In this document: positions 11,154-24,366 of the stretch, piece by piece | How positions within the stretch are numbered: the stretch's first letter is position 1 | How the letters are laid out: every line of letters starts with the position of its first letter | DNA from: Polytrichum commune | Taxonomy: Eukaryota; Streptophyta; Polytrichopsida; Polytrichales; Polytrichaceae | Direction of reading: 5' to 3' | Length of the DNA stretch: 64,000 nucleotides | NCBI GenBank assembly: GCA_950295325.1 | Contig: OX485803.1 | Location: forward strand, 65,857,554-65,921,553 | The notes under the pieces: model-generated | The model's input: only the letters and a program-made list of their open reading frames with translations | Told to the model about the DNA's origin: nothing | The model's database searches: none | Translations under genes and position numbers: made by a program

Positions 11154-11318
11154 ATGGAGAATGTGGAGGATCCTGGCAAGGGCAATACAAGGGAAGTAAA
11201 GATCAAGGGTGCTAGGGGAATCTCTTTAAGGGCATGCGTGGCCAAGGCCGCGGGTTGGACCCTTGAGAAATCAAATTCCACCACACGCCAAGAGATTCAA
11301 AATAATGTGACAAGTTGA
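11154..11318 (+). CDS. Element-encoded micropeptide, copy 2
   Basis: 54 residues from the ATG at 11,154 (an upstream in-frame extension has no ATG). N-terminus MENVEDPGKG, core RGISLRACVAKAAGWTLE, then a Ser/Thr/Asn/Gln-rich tail. The start region MENVED is also found in copy 3 and nearly so in the short ORF at 58,853, which supports this start. Function unknown. One Cys and one Trp in the core are kept in all copies. Confidence 0.55.
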   Translation: MENVEDPGKGNTREVKIKGARGISLRACVAKAAGWTLEKSNSTTRQEIQNNVTS

Positions 11319-11453
11319 GTTAAGATAAAGTGAGTACCTTGGGCATGAGAGCCACATAGCAATTCACATTATGATGTTATGAAGTGAATGTGATTCTCAA
11401 AACCATCACCCGGACTAGGACGCTTAAGGGTGGTGGGTTTGGCCTCACACTTG

Positions 11454-11930
11454 CACACATCAAAAATTGCAAAGGACCCGTGGAGGCGTGGAATACCCTT
11501 TGCAATATTCACGAAACGAAGAGTTTGTCTAATATTCTTTTCATTCGCCGCAAATTTTTCACATGTAAGATGCAAGAAGACGATGACTTGTTCGACCATA
11601 TCAATAAGATCAAGGTGCTTGCAGATCAACTTGTTTGTTTGGAGGTACATGTGAAAGACGAAAACATAGTCATGACCTTACTTGATAGCTTGCCAACATC
11701 GTTCGAATACTGCTATGAAAACAATGTCAATGAAGGAACTTACAATGGACTATGTAATAGCGCATTTGATGCACGGAATGTCGAAGCGCAAGAAAAAAAT
11801 GCTATAAGGTGAGGACGCCATCATGATGTTGTAACAAGGCAAAGGGGGCAACTTAATTCCGCGTGAAAACGTAAAATTGTGTTACTATTGTCAAAAAATG
11901 GGCCACATTGCGCATTTTTTGCTACAAAAC
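11454..11930 (+). pseudogene. gag: Copia gag fragment (UBN2-like) and zinc knuckle
   Basis: Reads as the central part of a Copia capsid protein (motifs such as EAWNTLCNIHETKSLSN and FTCKMQEDDDL). Soon after a stop near 11,810 comes CYYCQKMGHIAHF, a CCHC knuckle whose last Cys is replaced by Phe. The 5' part of gag is separated by the inserted LTR-like element. Confidence 0.75.
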
Positions 11931-11999
11931 AAAGAACAGGGAGCGAGAACAAATAAAGAATGTGAATGACAATGACAACTACATATTTGTAATGTGTAA

Positions 12000-13290
12000 T
12001 GAAGCATATTCCAAGATTATGTGCAAGTAGATCATGAATTCGAGTGCTTCTAAGTACATGACTTCGCATAATGTCGCGTTTGGCACGTATGAGATAACCA
12101 TTCTATACAATGTGCATTTGGGTGATAATATTGTTGTTCAAAGCTATCGGAATGGAATCCATTATCATGGAAATAATCTTGGGAAATAAAATAAACCAAA
12201 TTCATATAAAAGATGTGCTCCACGTACCCAAATTGCATGCTAAATTTGCTCTCAGTGAGGAAACTTGTGTTGAATGGTTTAAAAGTTCAATTCAACCTAA
12301 ATGCATGCATTATCAAATCTTGCAATAGTGAAGCCACTGTGATTGCACCACACGAACGCAATTTATACGAAATCATTTTGTGAAGGTACATGGAGCGAAA
12401 TTGACCAACTTAGTGCAATCTCCAACATGAGATGGCACGCTCAAACTTTGGCACTACCGCCTTGGCCATTTGAACATAAAGGGTGTTCATACCCTCCAAA
12501 ACATGCTAAGCGGTATGAATCTTGTCAAATTTTCTTGCCCCATATCTTCATTATTTTGTGAAGCTTGCATTGAAAGCAAACAACATAGGGTTGCGCTTCC
12601 AAAAGAAGGAGGGAGGCGAGCGGCCAAGCCTTTGCAAATTGTGCATTCCGACGTGTGTAGCCCCATGAGGACTACACCCATAGGCAGTGTAAGATATTTT
12701 ATAACTTTCATTGATGATTTTTCAAGAAATGTATGCTTGTATGTGTTGAAATCTAAAGGGATTTTTTTTGATAAGTTCAAAGAATTCAAAGCATTCATAA
12801 AGACACAATCAGAGCACAAAATCAAAATGTTTCGGTCGATAAAATGCCGGGGAGTTTGTTTTTGAAGGATCATGGTATCAAGACGCAAACGTCTTCCCCA
12901 TATACGCCTTAACAAAATGAAGTGGTGGAGTGTGCGAAACGTATCATCACGGAGATGGCAAGGAACATGTTTATGCTCAAAACCTCGACAAATCGTTTTG
13001 GGCGGAAGTAGTAGTTAATGCGGTTTACACACGAAACCGTTGTCTAATAAGGGCGTTAGATTTCATTACGCCCGAGGAAAAGTGGAGCAGAAGGAGGCCT
13101 TGCATTGCACAAGAAAAAAATTGCACATATGCATGTATTTGGGTGTGTCGCCTACACAATGGTGCCGGATGAACAAAGGGATAAACTTGATACAAAGGAC
13201 ACAAAATATTTGTTTTTGGGTTATTGTGAGGGCACTAAGGCCTATAAGCTAATGTGTTTACAAATTTAAAAAATCATAAAAAAATAGAGA
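12000..13290 (+). pseudogene. pol: Copia protease and integrase remnants
   Basis: A protease-like stretch near 12,030 reads MNSSASKYMTSH where the family has D-S/T-G-A, so the catalytic Asp is lost. It is followed by GDNIVV-like and VLHVPKLHAKF blocks in shifting frames. The integrase starts with a degraded H-H-C-C region (CEACIESKQHR) and has VHSDVCSPM and FIDDFSR, then frameshifts into a C-terminal region (WAEVVVNAVYTRNR, TPEEKW). Many stops. Confidence 0.75.
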
Positions 13291-13299
13291 TGTAGTATT

Positions 13300-15087
13300 T
13301 GTAGTTAGCTTTTTGGTTACAAACAAAACCCAAGGAAACACTCAGGGAAGACTTAAAAGGTGATTGTGGTGATATCTAGGTGTCTCAAATGGGTTTGCTT
13401 AGGGAAATTACCGAGTTATTACACTTGTAATTCCGGTTTGCAGCTCACATTTGGATTGGAAATACATAACAAAAGCTGGTAAATCTCTCATCAACAGTAC
13501 ATGCAATAGTGGCAGTCACTCTCCTCACTCTAATTCCCCAGACAATTGTCTGGCAGTGGGTTCATTTCAATTAAACAATAGTGCAGTGCACAAGCATAGG
13601 CACAGCCATAGACCATTGTCATGAATAAAGTACCACATTTTGGTCTAATTCCAAAGGCGAGGGCCCTCTGGAGAAACCCATAGACTTTCCTTCATTAATC
13701 CCTTTTAATATAACTTGAAATGTCAGTTCAATAATTCTTACAAGGTTGTTCTACATTCATTAATTAAATAATCCTTTTAATGTGCCAGTCCGACAATTGT
13801 CTTTTTGATTAGTACCTTGTCACCGCAAAGTATAATGCCATGGTACCTGTTGCTTTTAACATCACTCTCTGATATTGCTTTCCTTCAATTGAATAATTTC
13901 ATTTAGCTTATGGGATTACCAATTGTTTTACACAGAATAATTAAGCAAGCTCAAGTCACATTTTCAATATACTCATAGAAATCAATACATGGTACCATGA
14001 GAGCAGGTCAAAGGATTCCAGCAAACTCCAATCGGTAATTCCAGGTTCTCTTCACAGACAATGGACTTCTCATCTCGCCCCTTCAGCACCACCGGAGTCT
14101 ATCGACAGTCACCAAGTGACAGACACTGAAACCGCTTCATCTTCAAAGGTGTAGGCCGTCGTGACAAATTCGGCTGAGTCTATAGACCACTCAAACTGCT
14201 CGTCTATTGCCCTGCAACTTCACGACCACCGGCACAAGCACTCCGGCTATTGAACAACTTTATGTTTCCTTCAAACTTTACCCTTTCCAGGCTATGGTGA
14301 ATGCGACAACGATCCCTCACAACTTATTCTCTCGTGCAGACAATAATATTTAACAAGGGAAAATCTCAGCACGGTGATCACAGGGGAAGCTAAGTTTATG
14401 ATTCTACTTCGGAACACTTCATCAATTCACAATCATTCTCGATCATTCAATCACTCTGTTAATATGGTATTAATGCCAGAAACTCGGAGTAACTGAAATC
14501 CAGCACGATTTATTAAGATGATAGTCAAATTGATGATTACTCTTTAAACTAGCTCAGCCATCTCTCTCGTTGAATACACACAAAATTGATAATAACAGAC
14601 AAGTCCAATCACACACTGCGACAGATAATGGACAAGGTAAGTATTTCAAAACAAACTGACTCAGGGATCACACATGAATAGCCTCGCAATCTTCTGCGTA
14701 AGTTGACCACATATCCAACAACAGATGATAACTTTATCTCCGGTTGCAAAACAAATCCAGAAGTTGGTAGAATGGAATGATCACTCAAAAGTCAGACAAT
14801 GGCACAATGGCCGAATAGCTTTCTATTCAAAACAATAATATGTCAATTCGCCAAAGGAGATAGTGGTCCCCTCTCTTAAGTCATTTTCAGGCTATATACT
14901 TTCCCTGAGAGAATCCAGGGACTACACTTCCCTGAATCAGACGATAGCCCTTATAATCCCGAGTTCCTGGAATCTCAAGATAATAGCCTCTACTTTGCGT
15001 TCTAGTTTGATAATATCAGGCTATTGTCCTACCCTGTTCACATCTATTCCTGAAATGGTTACTCAAAACCAAAAAAGTTGGATGACA
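13300..15087. mobile_element. TG...CA element (probable solo LTR) inside Copia
   Basis: 1,788 bp starting TGTAGTTAGC and ending TTGGATGACA, flanked by the 5-bp duplication GTATT (13,295-13,299 and 15,088-15,092). Removing it and one duplication rejoins the Copia reading. It shows no similarity to the TGTGAG family and contains no convincing ORF. Orientation and superfamily are not determined. Confidence 0.75.
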
Positions 15088-15092
15088 GTATT

Positions 15093-16947
15093 CATGAAAG
15101 ATGATACGAGCGTTGGAAATGCTTTGGAGATTCATCCAAGTGGAAGAAATGAAGGTCCTACGGCATTTGTTATGGACAAATCGTCCAAATCATCTTCTTG
15201 TGATGATGGTGAGGAGCGCGATGAGCAAGTGGGAGATCACTTGATTATAAATGAGGAGGCAATCAAAATTCCTGCGAAGAATGACGACCGTGTTGAGAAA
15301 TTCAATAAGTATGGAATATATCCTAAGAGGGAGCGACATCCACCCGGAGAGTGATGGAAGAATCATATTCTACCCCAACACGGCGAAGAACGGGCCAATA
15401 TGATATTGTTGGATGATCATTTGAATTTATGCAAAGCGTTGATAACCAAAGATACGAGCAAGTGGGAGGCCGCAATGCAAGAGGAGTACGACTGCTTATG
15501 GCGAACAATGCGTAGAAATTGACCAAGCTTCCAAAGGATCGTAAGAGCGTAAGATGCAAATGGGTGTTTTACACCAAGAATGATGCATTGGGTGAAATTA
15601 TTAGGTATAAGGCACGGTTAGTAGCAAAGGGATATTCTCAAGTGGCCGGAGTGAATATTAATAAGACCTTTCCTCCCGTGACCAAATTTATCATCATTAG
15701 ATGCATACTCGTATTAGGAGCAACCTTGAATTGTGAGATCCACCAAATGGATGTAAAAACGGCATTTTTTAATGAAATATTGAAGGTGAAGATTTACTCA
15801 GATCAACTAGAGGGTTTCATACAAGAGGGGAAAGAAGATCTTATGTGCAAACTCAACAAAGTTTTGTACGGGTTCAAGCAATCGCGAGGGCGTGATACCA
15901 CCGTATCGACTCATTCTTTATTAATGAGGGCTTTTGTAGGAGCCAAACGGATCATTCGTTGTACGTCAAACAAACGGGTGAATATTTTTTGGTGGCAATT
16001 CTTTACGTGGATAATTTGATCATATTGGCAAGCAATATAACCCAATAGAAGTGGCTCAAATCAGAGCTCTAGATGAGCTTTGAGATGAAATGAGCGATCT
16101 CGAAGAATTGCATTATTGCCGAGGAGTGGAATTTGAGAGGAATAGAGAAGCTTGTACCATTCTCATAAACCAAAAGAGCTACATGGAAGAGATCCTCAAG
16201 CGTTTTAACATGGAAAAATGCAAACCGGTTGGAACTCTATTCGATGTGAATTCTAAATTGTTAAGACTTTCGGATGAGGAATTTATAAATGTGCAAAGAG
16301 AAATAAAAGGTGTTCCATACAAGGCTGAAGTAGGATCTCTTATGTATGCAATGATGGCCACAAGGGCCCATATTGCATTTGCGGTAAGTACAGTGAGCCA
16401 ATTCATGTCAAAGGCCGGTCCACCACATTGGATGGTTGTAAAACGCATCATAAGATATTTGAAGGGCACTTTGGACTTCAAATTTTGCCTCGGAGGCAAT
16501 GATATTGTCTTAAGAGGTTTTTGTTATGCGGATGAGGCGGGAGATGCAAACGACCGGCGATCCACCACGGGATACGTATTTTTTGCCAGCGTTGGAGTCA
16601 TTTTATGGAAATGCAAGAAACAACCAACCATTGCATTATTTACAACGGAGGCGGAATACATGGCTACTAGCCACTGTATTAAGGAAACACTTTGGCTTCG
16701 GCAACTTTTGGCGGATGTGGGATATGTGCAAGAAGGACCGACATCCATCATGTGTGACAATCAAGGATGCGTAGCGCTTGCAAAGATTCCCACACACCAT
16801 TCTCACACCAAACATATCAATGTACAACATCACTTCATTAGAGAGAAACTAGAAAACCAAGATATATGTTTGAAATATTATCCTACGGAGGATATGATAG
16901 CGGACGTGCTAACCAACCACTTGCAAAAGATAGGCATCAAACATTAA
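15093..16947 (+). pseudogene. pol: Copia reverse transcriptase and RNase H remnants
   Basis: The linker (KRERHPP) leads into RT with CKWVFYTKN, KARLVAKGYSQ, EIHQMDVKTAF and GFKQS, then a frameshift and YVDN where YVDD is expected (about 16,003). The frame from 16,090 to 16,947 is long and runs through MEEILKRF, YLKGTLD, the RNase H blocks CYADEAGD, TTEAEYMA and CDNQGCVAL, and ends HLQKIGIKH. The first catalytic block normally reads D-A-D. The RNase H half is much better preserved than the rest. Confidence 0.85.
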
Positions 16948-17260
16948 CAAAGACAATGGGTTTAGAAGCCTTTGAGTACTCACAAAGTGGGAGTATAGAA
17001 GGTAGAACATTAGATTGCTCGTAGTCAATAGAAATATAAAGGAAAAAAACATGAGAAATAATAAGGTTAGAATAAGACTATCATGCTAGTCTGAAGAGGG
17101 ATACGAGGTATCTCATATTGTTTGTGTGAACCAATAAAGAGAAGGAAAACAATAAAAGGCAAAGCAAGGAGAGCATGAGACCATCTCAATCCAAGCATTG
17201 TTCATATACCTTTGTATAAGTGTCTATGTTTGTGCAATCTTATCTCCTATTGATTCGAAT

Positions 17261-18269
17261 AGTGAGTATGGTGTCAAACGAGAAGTTAATGGGAGGAGGT
17301 CCCTCTTTTGATAAATTCGGTTGCAATTAGAAGAGAATTTTTGCATTTAAATTACAAACAACTACATATTTATGGGAAAAGATAACTTTGCCTCAACATA
17401 GTTTTTGTCACCAGTCTTGAATGCACAACTTGATTATGGCTATGTCATAAATGACAAACACATATGACCTTAAGAACCACATACGGATGAATGTTCACAT
17501 TATACTAGTAATTACACACATTCATGTTATAATGTTCCAATGTTTTCATGTTTAGAAATTGAGCAAAAACTCAAGGGATTTTAAATTTTTTTAAATGAGA
17601 ATTTTTTTTTTAAATATAATATATATGTAAAAATGATATCTGAATGTTATTAAAATGCAAGCAAGAGGAGACATAATGTCTTGCGATTTCCTTTGCAAGT
17701 TTGAATGTTGTTTGGTTTCTTATGTTATTAATATACTATTTACTAACCTCAAATCCTTCTTATTTTCAATGTCTTCAACTAGTGTAGGTGTCTATGAGGA
17801 CCAACAGGATATATATAGTCTTTGTATTGTAATATACATGTTGAGTGTTGATTGATATAACGGACTTTTGTTGTGGTCCATTGTTCGGTAAGTAATGCAT
17901 GCAAGTTGAAGTTGTTGATTCTCATAGTCCTATAGTGTTTAAAGTCATTGGATGTTTGAGGGGTTGGGAATCCTTAGCCCCCAACCGGTAGGGGGCATTC
18001 AAGCCATGTTTAACTCTTGCTAAGGATAATAAATTTTAATATCAAGTTCCAATGGATTTAAAGTTAAAGCTAAATAAAAAAAATGGTTAGAATTTTAACA
18101 AAACAAAATTTTAACCAACCATAAATTTAAAATTTTGGGTTTTTTACCAAAGTAAAATTTAAAACAAGTTTTTAAGGAAATCAACCGCATCATCTTGGTA
18201 GGGCCCAGTTCCAATCGACCAAGTTTAGGCTCCAACTGGTTGGGCCTCAACTCAATCAACAATTGGAGA
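17261..18269. other. AT-rich sequence, no gene seen
   Basis: No coding, RNA or terminal-repeat signal that I can support. Poly-A and poly-T tracts only. Confidence 0.5.
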
Positions 18270-19800
18270 GTTGACCAAGGAAATCTCCTCGATGACTGCA
18301 CATCATGCTCTTGTGTAGATTCTCCGTGCAACACCACGGTTGGCCCTAGAGCCAAACATCAACTTAGGGCCGCTTCATACGGGGTCCCAAGTCCTAAGTC
18401 CTTGTCATGTTAGCAAGTCCCAACATGAAGGCAAAGTCCCAACTTGTGAGCCTCAAGTAACCACTAAAATATGGTTCATTATCATTAAAGTCGGATCTTG
18501 ATTATTTAATGCAAATATAATCACATGACTTGGGTTGAGAGTTGGGTCTACATTTTTGCTCGACCCAACTCACAATACAAGTTCCAAGCCTTACTTCCAA
18601 AAAGTGTTGCCATGTAGGCATCCATGTCATAGTTGGGACTTAAGACTTAGAACCCGTGTGAAGTGGTAAGTCCCAACTTCCATACTCTAAATGGTCGAGA
18701 TTACAAAAATTGACCTCAAGTGCCGTGGGCTATGTTCGGGGAAAACCGACGGCTAGTTCATTATCAGCATATGGATTTCCCCTCATGGCCGGTCCAAATT
18801 TCCAACCATTGGATGGCAATCCAACTGTAATTTCAATCCTCCGGCAATTAGCCGATGGACCAGAAAATGTCCCGGAAATGTAGCCGATTCTTCTTGCGAG
18901 ATACTGGATTTCAGCAGGAAGCATCCATAGCGCTATTTGTCTGGGGCATCTGATGATGCACTTGAGGAAGTACCCTAAACCTCAAACTTTTTGAATTATG
19001 CAACCTTTCCATGACCAAATCCAATTGCTTCTATGAAGAATTGGGGGACCCTTGGCCTTCAATCGGTGAAGGCATTGCTAGGTTCAATTCCTGCCAAGGA
19101 TATTAACTCTTCAAGTTTTGAACATCATGCCTTTCTTTTCACTTATTCAAGATTTTGTACTAAGAAATGATTTCTAATAACTTTTCATACATTTTTTAAA
19201 CAATTAGTGCCGATATGAATTCCATTTAATCGGATATTGGCCAATGAAAATATGAAAATATAGGCAATTGGCCGTTTGATTTTACAAAAGACCGGCTCTT
19301 GCCGATGTAAATTGGAAAAAATATGACCCTTCGTAGCAACTACCGGCAATTAGCCACTAAGGCTTCAAAAACTTCCCGAACTCTGGCCGTGGGACTTGGG
19401 ACTTGGGACTTGGGAGCTGTGCGAACCGGCCTTCATTGTCATCCGATATTATTCCTCGACATTATTCCATGAATCCCGACTCCTCAGATTATATGGATAA
19501 TCTACCGTACAACAGTGTCGTCAAGTGACTAGACAATCACCCTACTATAACACTTGAATCTTTGTATTTGCTTCTGCAATTGAATTTTCAATTTGTGCCG
19601 AAAAAACAAAACACTTGTAAATGATCATTGCTAGAATTAGGGGATATATATATTTATATTTATTGATGTTTGTGATAGGATATTGAATCTGTCATTGTAG
19701 TTGATTCCAGAGCCAGCTCATGAGGTTGGGGGTGCCATTCATAAGATAGCTTGAGCTCAAGTTTAGTAAGGGATTTTGCTTCACAACACCTACAATGGGG
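18270..19800. repeat. Segment duplicated at 24.8-25.3 kb, split by a MITE
   Basis: 18,300-18,355 (TTCTCCGTGCAACACCAC, GGCCCTAGAGCCAAA) and 19,435-19,790 (CATCCGATATTATT, GATGTTTGTGAT, CCAGAGCCAGCTCATGAGG) match in the same order the stretch 24,845-25,230 upstream of the glycine-rich protein gene. Between the two parts this copy holds an extra 1.07-kb element. No homologous coding region is present next to this copy. Confidence 0.6.
18367..19431. mobile_element. Harbinger-like MITE (imperfect)
   Basis: Left end TTA-GGGCCGCTTCATAC and right end GTGCGAACCGGCC-TTC resemble the GGGCCGGTTCACAC ends of the elements at 33,031 and 54,304. Subterminal CCCAAGTCC repeats occur on both sides in inverted orientation. 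The duplicate locus at 24.8 kb lacks this stretch, supporting an insertion. The 3-bp duplication is imperfect. Confidence 0.5.
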
Positions 19801-19827
19801 GAACAGTAAAAACTTATTTCTATAAGT

Positions 19828-19865
<38 letters not shown>

Positions 19866-19866
19866 G
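19828..19866 (+). repeat. (TTG)13 microsatellite
   Basis: Thirteen uninterrupted TTG triplets. Confidence 0.95.
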
Positions 19867-19869
19867 ATT

Positions 19870-22800
19870 CGTCCTGATTTAAAATTATTAAAATAATTTA
19901 ATGTCTTTGATCTTTACTTTAGGAACAAATTTGACTAAAAATTAAAAAATGGACTATATAAACATAATTATGATTGTTTTCACCTTCCCCCTCCCCATGT
20001 TCTCCCTCTCTTGTTCTCCCTCCTCTGCATTAGGTGTTGTGAGTGTTCACTCCTTACCAAGCTTCTAAGTGTGGAGGACCAAGGTCAAAGAGTTTATTGT
20101 AGTCCTTCTTTGATTAATACATGTGCCTAGGGAGTTGTATTGTCTCAAAATTGATGGTTTGTCTCAAGGCTCGAGCTTGACAACCAATTCAAAGAACTTG
20201 AGAGGAAACGAAGCTCTTGGACCTTGAAGCTCAGCGTGCTGCACAACTAAGGAAGCATGGCTCTATAAAAAAATTGTCTTGGCCCACCAAACTTGCAGAC
20301 TTAATAAGTTTGACCTCAAGCTATGTTTGGCTAGCCATAAAATTACAACCCCTAATTACAAACTTTACGACATGCCAATGGGAATGCATACTTCACGTTA
20401 ATTTTCTTTGATGGATGACAATGCATGTAATTTGAATAGCTTGGACTTATCCTGTCCCAGTGTGTTGAACATGTGCATAGGAATCATAGTGAGGTGGTGG
20501 CCACCATGCCTGCCACCACATTGTTTTCGTCCACCATTCTCAAACAAATGGAAAACGCCGGGACGGTGGCCGCGCAGCAGGTGACTTCGAGCTAGTTCCA
20601 CCGAATCATTGCAACCTAACATAATTTCTAGTTATAATTAATCTGATGGCAAATGATCCATGCTCAAAGAAGAAGAAGGAGAAGAACTTTGGTGTCCGTA
20701 AGGTCCAGGCATGAGTGAATAGAGTGTCTGTTCATAAGACATCCTTGGCCTCGCTCTAATCCATGCTCAATATGTGTGAAAGGCGGCTTCAGAATTGTGA
20801 TCCTGTGAAAATTTAGGATCTTGAATTATAGACATGCAAAATATACCCGCTCATGCCAAACTTCCTGCTATAGTAGTTCCTACTTGACCCTTGCTCAAAT
20901 GTGTGTATATATATATCGGTGGAGTTTAAGTTCAAAATGCCAATGCCAATTATTATCTGGATAGGGTTGAATCTTCAATAATTTTCAATACATTGTTTGT
21001 GGTATTTAGTGTCACATACACTATTTGTAAAGGGCCAATACTATTAGATCCCTAGAGGTATCAAAGTACACCAATTGCCAATATGATATTACTCGTCAAC
21101 ATAAGTAAACGTTTTTAATTAAAGAAATATTTACATTATGGCATTTAGCATAGCACATCAGGATATTGGAGATGATAGATTTACATTTTGACATGCATGG
21201 AGAAGATATTATTGAGCAAACTAATGGCAAGTGTCACGTGTTTACATTTCAATATGCAAAAAGGAAGATATTCTTGAACATATTAATGTCCAGTGTTATT
21301 CGTGAAGTATCCAACAGTGTTTTTTTTTAAATAAAAATAAAAAATGAGACAGAAGGCCAACGAAGGCAGCGCCAAATGAATAAAGATGTATCCAGCAGTG
21401 TAGCTCCTGCTCTAATTTCACAGCTTATTTCTGGTGACCTGGGTGAAGCAGGGGAACCAAACAGTTCAGGAGAAAGCAGCTTGAAACTGTTTACATTGCA
21501 CTTTGTAGGCTAGGCGCTATATTTGATTCTGGAGTTTGGAACTTTGGGCTAGGTTTTGTGCCATAATTTGTCCCATTGCTCAGGGAGTTTGTGCTGCTTG
21601 TACTGCTTTGTACTGCTTGGTACTGCTTTGAGGGTGGTCGTTTAGGTAGTTTTGCTCTGGTTTTTGGTGTCAACACCTGAATGGGTGGCTTTGTTTTGAA
21701 CCGTCTTCGATTCATCGGTGAGGTGCTGATTGGGCTTCATAGGACCAAAAAGGGATACAGGAGAAAATTCGGTAGGCAGCTGATGCTGAGAGGTTCCTTA
21801 TTGGAACAACAGGAGTTTTTTGGTTGCCAGTGATATCATGATACAAGTTACTTCTAATTGGTCGCAGTCAAAATGCATATCAAAAGCATATGGTTCGAGA
21901 TATCATAGCAAGTACCCTGGTGGGTGTAGATCCATTCACATATTCTTTGATGTCACTGCTGTGATGCACATATATGAATCTAGAGTTGCAATCTCATTTA
22001 AGTCCGTCAGAGTTGACTGTCAGCTGCTACTGCCACACCTCTTACTATGTTATGTTTGGAGGGAGTATATCTGAGGTTTTTGAGCTCCAGGTGATTTTTT
22101 GGAACCATGCATCACTTGAGATCTTCTTCCTGCAAGTCTATTTGCTGGGGTTGTTTTGATGCCTTTCGTTAATTTGTATTTCTCAATGCAATGGGTAGTG
22201 TCCTGGGAGATTTTTGGGCATAGTTGGTTAAAATTTAGTGTGGTCAACTTGTAGACTATTGTGAAACGTAAGCATACACCTCATAATATTATTGAACATA
22301 CTCATGCCAAGATATTAGTAAGCGAACTTGAATGTCAAGTGTCATAAGGTGACACTAATGGTGAAGTATACCCTAGGATATTCCTCAAAATAGGGTAAGT
22401 GAGACTACTACACATGCGACATTACATACCATGAACAGTGTAGCATTGAAGAGATGGCCCCCCTGATTCACAAACCCAACTATCTCCAAAGAGATCAAAG
22501 TGGTAGTAATATGATTTTCTAAATCTTATCTTGCACCAAGACAACTCTTGAACAAGATAAGATTAACAAGCCCCACATTCACATCAATGGCCCGGAAACC
22601 ACCAATGTTTGTTTTTTGGTTTTGTGTTTTTCTAATTTCCCAAAAAGGATCGTATGCCGGGAATATGGCAAGTTAACAAGCCATTTCGATACATTCAGTT
22701 CATAAATCCACAAACATAGCTATTACATCTGGCAGCTCACAAGTTGCAGATCCTATGTGTGCGTGAAATCGCCATGAATGAGATCCTAGTTGAGCTATAT

Positions 22801-23469
22801 ACCTAGGGGATTGTTATATCAACCACGTAGTTCATAAAAATAACCACATAGATGTGTTGCGCATCAAATGACTTGTCAAAATTTGATTTATCATCGCACA
22901 CATGAAGAGGAGCAAGGTATCAACTGTGCTTCTTCTTCCTTACAATTTAGCTTGTTGGAGCACATCACGCAACACAAGTATCACCAACATCAGTAGGGTT
23001 GCCACTTTAGCAGTCAACACATCAACATCTGACAACATAATCACCTACAATGAAATGAAATTGATTTAGAGTCCACGAAGCCGAAAAGGCTAATGCGTCT
23101 ACTCATATAGGTTTAGAAAGGACTCACAAGTTGGCAAGTATGACGCCTACTCCACCAGAAAAGGAGGCACCGTATCTACACTTGCTAAAGTGTTATTTGT
23201 AAATTGTAACTTAGGAGAAACCTATGGCAGCAAGCACATGTGCTCTCATGTAAATACACACCACACCGGTACACATCGCAATGAAAACAGTCAAGTTCTT
23301 CTCACTCCACACCGCTGCACCAAGATGTGTTAGATTGTTCCAACGTATCTTACAACTAGAATCGTTCATATTTTGACAGGTAATGTAAACTAGAGGACGC
23401 ATATCTGTGGTCGTTTTAACCAGTGTGTGGTTGATTTAACAAATCTTTTATAGCTAATGAAACATCAGC
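19870..23469. other. Gene-poor stretch, nothing recognised
   Basis: 3.6 kb with only short open frames, none with recognisable motifs or codon bias. The longest minus-strand frame near 21,500-21,715 is Pro/Ser/Thr/Lys-rich and unconvincing. Confidence 0.5.
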
Positions 23470-24350
23470 CACGTTAATGGCAGTGGTCTTGCGGCTCAGC
23501 ATAGCATGCTTGAAGGAAATGTACCCATTGATCCCGTGGAGGCAGAATTGTATCCACTAATTGCAAGGAGACTTGGCACCGATGATGAAGACAATTATAC
23601 TGTTATGGTGATCAACCACCTCCACCTTCCAGCTCAGCATGCTTGAAGGAAATCTATGCACTGGTTTTCATGTACAAGGTACTAATCATTACACAAACTA
23701 CTTCAGTCTGACATGTGCACGCGAATTGGGCTTTTTTTCTTTCATAACTGTACACATGGAATCTCCCATAACCTCCTCTCGTCGATGAAAGTTGGTCACT
23801 TCTACGTTGCATAATGGACTCTGTAGAGGCACCAATGATCAAGACAATACGGTTATGGTGATCAATTGATCGATCAATCACCTCCACCTTGCAGCTCAGC
23901 ATGCTTGAAGGAATTGTTTCCATGTTCCAGGTGATTTTATTACACAAAACTTCCTCATTCTCAAATGGGATTTTTCTCAAATGGACTTTTCTTCGTAAGT
24001 CTAGAATACACGATTTCTCGCATATCCTCCATCTGAGAGAAAGAGGTTGAATTCTAGACTGGATTACATGAAGAGCCGGCACCAATGGTTATATGAGACT
24101 ATTGTAATGTGATGGTGATGAATTAATCTCCACCTTGCAGCTGACGATGCTGGAAGGAAATCTGCCTATTATTTTCTTGTGAAAGGTACTTTCACTACAC
24201 AAGACATCCTCATTCTCACAGAAAAATTGGACATTTTCTTCTTAACTCTAGAACAGAGGGGGATTTCACATAAGCTCCTTGTGAGTGAAAGCAGGTCGAA
24301 TCCTATTCTACATTTAGGATGGAGATGAAGACATTCTAAGGTTATGGTGA
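23470..24350. repeat. Degenerate tandem repeat, about 250-bp period
   Basis: Four diverged units recur at about 23,483, 23,626, 23,884 and 24,132. Each contains CAGCTCAGCATGCTTGAAGG or a close variant, a CACTACACAA-like box, TTTTCTT tracts and GGTTATGGTGATCAA near the end. The array lies just downstream (minus strand) of the glycine-rich protein gene and may derive from duplication of its 3' region. No coding sequence is evident. Confidence 0.65.
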
Positions 24351-24366
24351 TCAAATGATTAACCAG

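Larger units (their letters stand above)
10075..11449 (+). mobile_element. TGTGAG/CTCACA-family LTR-like element, copy 2
   Basis: Begins TGTGAGCCCAAAATGG and ends GGCCTCACA with the 5-bp duplication CTTGC on both sides (10,070-10,074 and 11,450-11,454), the signature of a solo LTR. It is 1,375 bp. Internal order: unique 5' part, CT-rich block with CTACTTAAGG (about 10,440-10,520, promoter-like), two minisatellite units, hairpin, micropeptide ORF, conserved 3' terminus. It splits the Copia gag region. Its first 430 bp nearly match copy 3 at 48,607. Confidence 0.88.
9545..17260 (+). mobile_element. Decayed Copia retrotransposon with nested insertions
   Basis: LTR-like sequence at 9545-9793 is repeated at about 17,009-17,255 (shared start ATTAGATTGCTCGTAGTCAA and the block GGAGAGCATGA). 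Between them lie, in Copia order, gag, CCHC knuckle, protease, integrase, reverse transcriptase and RNase H. All carry stops or frameshifts. Two TG...CA elements with 5-bp duplications interrupt it (10,075-11,449 and 13,300-15,087), and a third end lies in the 5' LTR. It is clearly non-autonomous now. Confidence 0.85.

Noticed and set aside
18730-18924. 64-residue minus-strand frame
   Set aside because: Lies inside the proposed MITE and has no recognisable domain.
20398-20622. 74-residue minus-strand frame
   Set aside because: His/Gly-rich but unsupported by start context, splice sites or similarity.
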